From positions 150,766,997-150,830,996 of the forward strand of contig OY821518.1 in assembly GCA_963682025.1 (NCBI GenBank): a stretch of DNA of 64,000 bases, read 5' to 3'. This document shows, piece after piece, positions 57,649 to 64,000 of this stretch. This stretch comes from Cordilura impudica. Lineage: Eukaryota > Arthropoda > Insecta > Diptera > Scathophagidae. The notes beneath the pieces were generated by a model that was given only the letters and a program-made list of their open reading frames with translations, was not told the origin of the DNA and did not search any database. Within the stretch, counting starts at the first letter, position 1; each line of letters opens with the position of its first letter. A program made the translations under genes and the position numbers.

Positions 57649-60041
57649 ATGTACTCGGGATGCGATAATTTTTTCTGTGTAGATAACCTTGACATGAGCT
57701 CGAAAAACGCAATAAAAAATTTTTTTTTCGTTTGGTTTTTTTTTTTTTTTTTTTTTTAAATTTTAAAAATTTTTTTTTGGTTAATTTGTTTCGTCCGGCA
57801 TAACTCGGGAACCACTAGCCCGATTTAATTGAATTAAATTGTAAAAAATTTAAAATTACAATTCCCTTAATCTGTTTATATATTGTTTTCCTATACAAGC
57901 AACAGTTTCCAAGTTAAAAATGAATATATAAAGGAAAAAACTTATTTTTGCCTAAAAATTTAAATTTTTTTTTTTTTAAAAATCCATAAAAAATCCCAAA
58001 TGAAAAAAAATTTCAAATCTTATTACTTTTACGTAAAGATACATAACCTATGAGCAAAATAAGAGAAAGATCATGAAAATCGATGCACGCGTTTCGCTTT
58101 TATTCGCAATTGAGTAAAGGTATGAATTTAAAAAATTTGCTCGACATATGCACAACTTTGTCTATGGTAAGGTTTTTTCTTTTTTTTTATGATTCTCAGA
58201 ATTAACAAAACGGAATAAACAAAGGGTTATTTAATTTTTATGATTGCGTAAGCAAAGTAATAAACGGTAATAAATGTGCGTGAACAATTAAAAGGAAAAA
58301 AGGAAAGGGGACTTTTTTACTTATTTGGGTTTTCCGGTGACTACCTGTATGATTTTTTTACATAAATGCAACCCACATTTATTCGGAAAATTTAAGACTC
58401 ACACATGGTGAAACAGGTATGTAGCCACCGTAAAAAAATATACACCCATTTATAAGTACCTGTCAGTAAAATACTAAACAATACACAGTACAAATAGGTC
58501 TTCATTGATCATGCCGTTGACACCAAGGAAACATACGAAGTCATGGACAATCTACTAAAGTGCCTTAACTATGAGAAACACGATTGGAAAGTTTGTGCCG
58601 ACCTTAAGGTTATCGGTATCCTTTGTGGATTACAAGGTGGATTCACAAAGTACTGTTGTTTTCTCTGCCTTTGGGACAGCCGCGATCGTCAACATCATTA
58701 CACCAGGAGGAGTTGGACAGAAAGAGTTAACTTCATCCCCGGCAGCGACAACGTGAAATATACACCACTCATAAAAAAGGAAAATGTTTTTCTCCCACCT
58801 CTTCACATAAAGCTCGGACTCATAAAAAACTTTGTGAAAGCTATCAACACAGATGGCGAAGCGTTCGCCTATTTAAAAACCATTTTTCCTCACCTTTCAT
58901 CGGCAAAGATTAAGGAAGGCGTTTTCGACGGTCCGCAAATTAAAAAGTTGTTGCAAGACCAACAGTTTGAACACATTTTATCACCAAATGAAGCTGCAGC
59001 TTGGAACTCATTTCGGCAAATTGTTTCCGGATTTCTTGGAAACAACAAAAGCTCAAATTACAGAGAGATCGTCGAACAACTACTCCAAAATTATAAAAAA
59101 ATTGGAGCAAATATGTCGCTTAAGATACATTTTCTACACTCGCACTTGGACTTCTTTCCGGACAACCTGGGCGATGTGAGTGACGAGCATGGTGAGCGTT
59201 TTCATCAGCAAATGAAAGAAATTGAGCACCGATACCAAGGATTTTGGAACGAAGCTATGATGGGGGACTATATCTGGTTCCTAATAAGAGAAACAGACCC
59301 ACAACAATATAAAAGAAAGACAAAAGCACATAATTATTTTTAATTTGAAGGTTTTTATTTTTGTGTTTAGATATTTTTTTTTAAAACTTTTTTATAATTA
59401 ATTAATGTTGATATCCTTAGGATAATTTCTTGTACATATATCGAATTGTTTTTTAATTTAAAGTCATATATTTTTGTCACCCAACAAATTTTAATTTTTT
59501 TTGTAATAAAAAAGAAAAAACCTTACCATAGACAAAGTTGTGCATATGTCGAGCAAATTTTTTAAATTCATACCTTTACTCAATTGCGAATAAAAGCGAA
59601 ACGCGTGCATCGATTTTCATGATCTTTCTCTTATTTTGCTCATAGGTTATGTATCTTTACGTAAAAGTAATAAGATTTGAAATTTTTTTTCATTTGGGAT
59701 TTTTTATGGATTTTTAAAAAAAAAAAAATTTTAATTTTTTGGCAAAAATAAGTTGTTTCCTTTATATATTCATTTTTAACTTGGAAACTGTTGCTTGTAT
59801 AGGAAAACAATATATAAACAGATTAAGGGAATTGTAATTTTAAATTTTTTACAATTTAATTCAATTAAATCGGGCTAGTGGTTCCCGAGTTATGCTGGAC
59901 GAAACAAATTAACCAAAAAAAAATTTTTAAAATTTAAAAAAAAAAAAAAAAAAACCAAACGAAAAAAAAATTTTTTATTGCGTTTTTCGAGCTCATGTCA
60001 AGGTTATCTACACAGAAAAAATTATCGCATCCGGAGTACAT
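57649..60041 (+). mobile_element. Long-TIR DNA transposon, second unit
   Basis: Copy of 17147-19543, four bases shorter through a homopolymer, with one substitution near 59755. The arms are 57649-58188 and about 59507-60041. Confidence 0.8.
58543..59343 (+). CDS. Conserved uncharacterised protein, second unit
   Basis: Same 266 residues as 18041-18841 except Lys103 to Thr (58850). The in-frame upstream stop is at 58495-58497. Confidence 0.7.
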   Translation: MDNLLKCLNYEKHDWKVCADLKVIGILCGLQGGFTKYCCFLCLWDSRDRQHHYTRRSWTERVNFIPGSDNVKYTPLIKKENVFLPPLHIKLGLIKNFVKAINTDGEAFAYLKTIFPHLSSAKIKEGVFDGPQIKKLLQDQQFEHILSPNEAAAWNSFRQIVSGFLGNNKSSNYREIVEQLLQNYKKIGANMSLKIHFLHSHLDFFPDNLGDVSDEHGERFHQQMKEIEHRYQGFWNEAMMGDYIWFLIRETDPQQYKRKTKAHNYF

Positions 60042-61111
60042 GAAATTTTTTTCATTTTGTTGAGTAGTGTAATAGCGCAGCTGAGAGATCACTACAACTA
60101 TTATTCATTAACTTTGGGAACATTTGCTGAATGGCTATTTTTTTTATTGTTGTAAAACAGGTTTTCCTTCGTAAATAGATACATAAAATTGGCGTAGGTC
60201 AGATTTGCAAAATAAATATAAAGACGAAATTTTGGCAAAACGTGGCATTCAGTTTTTGGTTTTCAAGGGAAGCTGGTGTCATGAAAGTGTTCTATAGCCT
60301 TAAATTTTTTTTGAATAAATAAATTGAAAATTTAATTGTGGTCTTTAAAATCAAAATAATAAATTACAAGAGTTAAACTGAAAATATTGTAAAGTATATA
60401 ATATATGCAAAAACAAGAAAAAAAAACTTGTGATGTAATTATTGAAAATCTTGATGTAAAAGTTGAAAATTTCCAAAACTGAAAATTAATGTTGAACCTT
60501 GTAAAACTGAAAATATAAACGATTGTAAAATGTAAAACCTTTTTGTTTTGAAATTACCATAAACCCGAATATTAAACTTAAGCAAAGAAAATTGGAGTTT
60601 GTGAAACGAAATATGAAAAAAGTGATCCAGATTACGGTGCTATTTGTAACAGAAAATAATGCTTAAACGTGGAATATTATTATTTCGAATTGGCTGTGAT
60701 AACTGTAACGGCGACAGACGATAGCGCTACATCGGCTCCACAGACACCAGCAATAAGGCGGTAAATTTTCTTAATTTTTCTATCCAAATGTACAATAATT
60801 TCTCCAAATTAAAATTTTGTAAAATATAAAATTGTTCTAAATATAAATTTAAATTAAAAACCTTTTTCAATATACATATTTAAATTAAAAATTTTCTAAC
60901 TATTAAGTCAAATTAAAATTTTTCTAAATTAAAATTTTAAATTAAAAATTTTCTAAATTAGAATTTTTCTAAATATAAATTTAAACTAAAAATTTTTCTA
61001 AATTAATAAAATTTACTATATATAAATTTTACATAAAAATTTTTCTAAATTAAGAATTTTGCTAAAATGCAAATAGTTTCTAGACGCAAATTTTCCTACA
61101 TTAAAGAGAAA
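60042..61111. other. No gene; copy of 19544-20613
   Basis: Same noncoding and AT-rich sequence as in the first unit. Confidence 0.5.
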
Positions 61112-64000
61112 CAAGTAAGAGTGTTAAATTCGGCTGTGCCGAATCTTTAATACCCTCCACCTCGGTTTGAGTATTGATAATAAATGTAAACAAAATATTG
61201 GAAAAAGTAAACAATTTGTTAAACTTAATACCAAATTATTAAAGAAAATTCTTTGGGTTGGTTTTCGTCTTTTCTATTATTTCGGATTTATTTCGGTGTT
61301 TGCTTTTTGGTCATCGCGGTTGCTGATCGCCATGCATTTAGGTTATATACCTATATGCATGCGTTTCCGGTTATATGACATAACTTCTCGTTTAATTTAG
61401 TTTTTGCTAATTAAATAGCTCGCCCTAACCTCCATTGCAAAGGTAATGGTTGTGTAGAGGGGCTATATGCATTAAATCGTGCTAATTGGAGATGGCTGTA
61501 TAGTTTCTTTTAACTGGCCAAATATTTCTTCATTGTGGCCATATAGGTCGGATGGAGTAACAAAATAATAACCAAAAAGAAAAAAAGCTCTCAACTTTTT
61601 TTTTAAATATTGCCATATTTTGAAAACATAGAGAATAAACGCAAAAAACCAAAAGTCCCAAACATTTTAAAAAAAATAATTTAATGTTATCTTTATTTTC
61701 TGAAAAACTTCAAATTTTCATAAAAAAAAAAAAAAATTTTATGTTAGCAATTCTTAAATATCATTTGAGGTTTTCTTAAATTCATTGAATTTAAATTAAT
61801 ATTTTCTGGAGTGCGATTCTGTAAATTTCAAATTCAACGATCTGACAATCGCAAAATATATCGACAGCTATTGTTGTTTGCACTAAGGATTAAGTGATTC
61901 ACTAAGTACATACATCTTAACGACAGTCGACAAATCTGTTTTTCTATTTATTTAAATTGTAAACTAGTGGCACCTCTGTCAAAATAAGCGAAAAACACAA
62001 AGAATAGAAAAAAACAAATTACTCCGTGTTTGACAGGATGATTTTATGTTTATGTTTAATATCTTTATTTTTTTTTTTACTAATATTTCTGTTTATTTAT
62101 TTGAAAATGAAATAATGAATTGAATATGCTATATAATTTTTTTATTTATATAAAAAAGTTTTTTAATAAAAGCAAAATATTTTCACTATTTTATGATTTT
62201 TATTTATGTATGACGACATTTCAACCTAAAAATTTAAGTTTTTATCGATTGAATAAACAACACAAAAATGGTTGTCGTTTAGATAACAATTTTCTTTTTT
62301 TTACGATTCGACGATCGTTAAAAGAAGTAACGAATACAATTTATATATTAAAGATGCAATTGATGTCTTCTAAATTTAAAATTATTATTTCCGACGTTTT
62401 GATATGATTTTCTGAAATTCAATTAATATTTTCTAATTTATAATTGGAAATTTTAATTTCAGTTTTTATAAGAACTGATATTTTCTTAAATTTGAATCAG
62501 AGTTCAGAAAAAAACACACACTGAATAAAAAACTCGTACATATATGTAAACAAACATAACTTAGACCAACACACACATATTTTTATTTTCATACCAATTA
62601 TGTTTGTTTTTAAATTTTCTTCGGTGCCCAACGCAACCATGACTGTGTTCGTTTTAATATTTCGTTATTTACACGAACATTTTTGTATCACATACTTTTT
62701 GTTTCAATCACACATAAAGCACACATTTTTGAGTGTTGCTTTATTTGAAGTTCATGTTCTGGTACGTGTAGTGAAAAAAAAACACAGAACATGTACAATA
62801 AACAGGTTCGAGTTCAGTTATATTTTAAGTCGTGTTGTGGCTCGTGTAGTAAGAAAAAACACAACATGTACAATAAACAGGTTCGAGTTCAGTTATATTT
62901 TAAGTCGTGTTAAGTCGTGTAGCAAGAAAAAACACAACATGTACAATAAACAGGTTCGAGTTCAGTTATATTTTAAACACGATTTAAAATATAACTGAAC
63001 TCGAACCTGTTTATTGTACATGTTGTGTTTTTTCTTGCTTAAAATATAACTGAACTCGAACCTGTTTATTGTACATGTTGTGTTTTTTCTTACTACACGA
63101 GCCACAACACGACTTAAAATATAACTGAACTCGAACCTGTTTATTGTACATGTTCTGTGTTTTTTTTCACTACACGTACCAGAACATGAACTTCAAATAA
63201 AGCAACACTCAAAAATGTGTGCTTTATGTGTGATTGAAACAAAAAGTATGTGATACAAAAATGTTTGTGTAAATAACGAAATATTAAAACGAACACAGTC
63301 ATGGTTGTGTTGGGCACCGTAGAAAATTTAAAAACGCACATAATTGATATGAAAATAAAAATATGTGTTGGCTGCTTTTGAACAGAACATTGTGTGTTTC
63401 ATGTGTGTATTTTCTGAACCTTGATTTGAATGGAAAATTTAAAAAGTGCAATTTTGTATTTATGTGAATAATAATGCTTTATTAATTATAAACAATTTTT
63501 AAAAATTAGGTGTAATCGCAATACGATATTCTGTAGGTAAAGCAGAATAATAATTCTATATAACTATGTAGAACTGTTTTGAAAGCAAAAAACTCATTGA
63601 TGAACTCGGTAACTATATTTTGTAAAGACAACAAAAAGTTAACATGCCAAACTTATGTTCATATTTGTAAAAGAATAATGAAAAAACGTATGAAATAAAA
63701 GTCCAGCCCGTGTATTCTCTTAACATTGTTCTGTATGATATCTATTTGAAAATATTGACATTCATGTTAAAATAGAAATAACTATTGCAAAGCTAATTAG
63801 AACAAAAATTGTGGCGCCATCTACTGTGGCAAAGTCACGCTGAGCAAAATGAAGTGACACTCTGTTAATGCAAAAGAAATGTATTTTCCCCACAACAAAA
63901 TATTGCAGAATTTTATGTAAATAAAATAATATACCGATTTATTTCTAACATGCAGTTACTATGAATATACATACATACATATATATAATATATCTATATT
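61112..64000 (-). mobile_element. Helentron-like element X, second unit (cut by window end)
   Basis: Copy of 20614-23501, with the 3' hairpin at 61128-61144. The window ends about 130 bp before the expected M1 half. Confidence 0.7.
62498..63423. mobile_element. hAT-type foldback element, second unit
   Basis: Copy of 21999-22924, with target duplications at 62490-62497 and 63424-63431. Confidence 0.9.

Larger units (their letters stand above)
37606..64000. repeat. Second unit of the ~37.6-kb tandem duplication (cut by window end)
   Basis: It repeats 1-23501 base for base apart from a few substitutions and run-length changes, and carries the only large difference, a 2,891-bp piggyBac-like element plus a duplicated TTAG at 54544-57442. 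It stops at the window edge inside the Helentron block, so its right end is not seen. Confidence 0.93.

Overview
The window is repeat-dense, very AT-rich eukaryotic DNA with no recognisable cellular gene. The transposon families (Ty3/gypsy with a tRNA-Lys primer site, a jockey/CR1/I-type LINE, Helitrons, Helentron-like elements with GTCC/GTCT tracts, hAT, piggyBac and long-TIR DNA elements) fit a brachyceran fly, probably a calyptrate. That assignment is inference. Heterochromatin, or a sex- or B-chromosome region, is possible but not shown.

Large-scale layout: positions 1-23501 recur at 37606-64000 almost without change, a tandem repeat with a period of about 37.6 kb. I saw only about six substitutions and a few homopolymer length changes, plus one 2,895-bp insertion: a piggyBac-like element (54548-57438) present only in the second copy.

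Each copy contains, in order: the 3' end of a Helentron-like element (1-613); a degenerate minus-strand LTR retrotransposon (614-14703) with 2.3-kb LTRs, a tRNA-Lys primer site, a gag starting with a RING-H2 finger, and protease, reverse transcriptase, RNase H and integrase broken by stops and frameshifts; inside it a Helitron (8432-10429) and two short non-autonomous elements; a broken LINE (14728-16910); a 2.4-kb DNA element with 540-bp terminal inverted repeats around a fragment of an uncharacterised conserved protein (17147-19543); and the start of a Helentron-rich block (from 20614).

The block 20614-38218 is built mainly from one Helentron-like family. Its 5' end is a TATACCC hairpin and its 3' end is a hairpin followed by CTTACTTG. 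It carries two MITEs, here called M1 and M2. Copies are self-nested: one copy sits in the M1 of another, and a further 7.5-kb unit sits in the M2 of that copy. The M2 halves rejoin across the insertion to full length with no target duplication. A last copy in the opposite orientation (34051-38218) makes a large interrupted palindrome. A 926-bp hAT-type foldback element with a clean 8-bp target duplication lies at 21999-22924.

Relative ages from the nesting: the LINE is oldest, then a Helentron-like insertion in it, then the LTR element, then the Helitron, MITE and Helentron insertions into the LTR element, then the 37.6-kb duplication (or haplotype split), and last the piggyBac difference.
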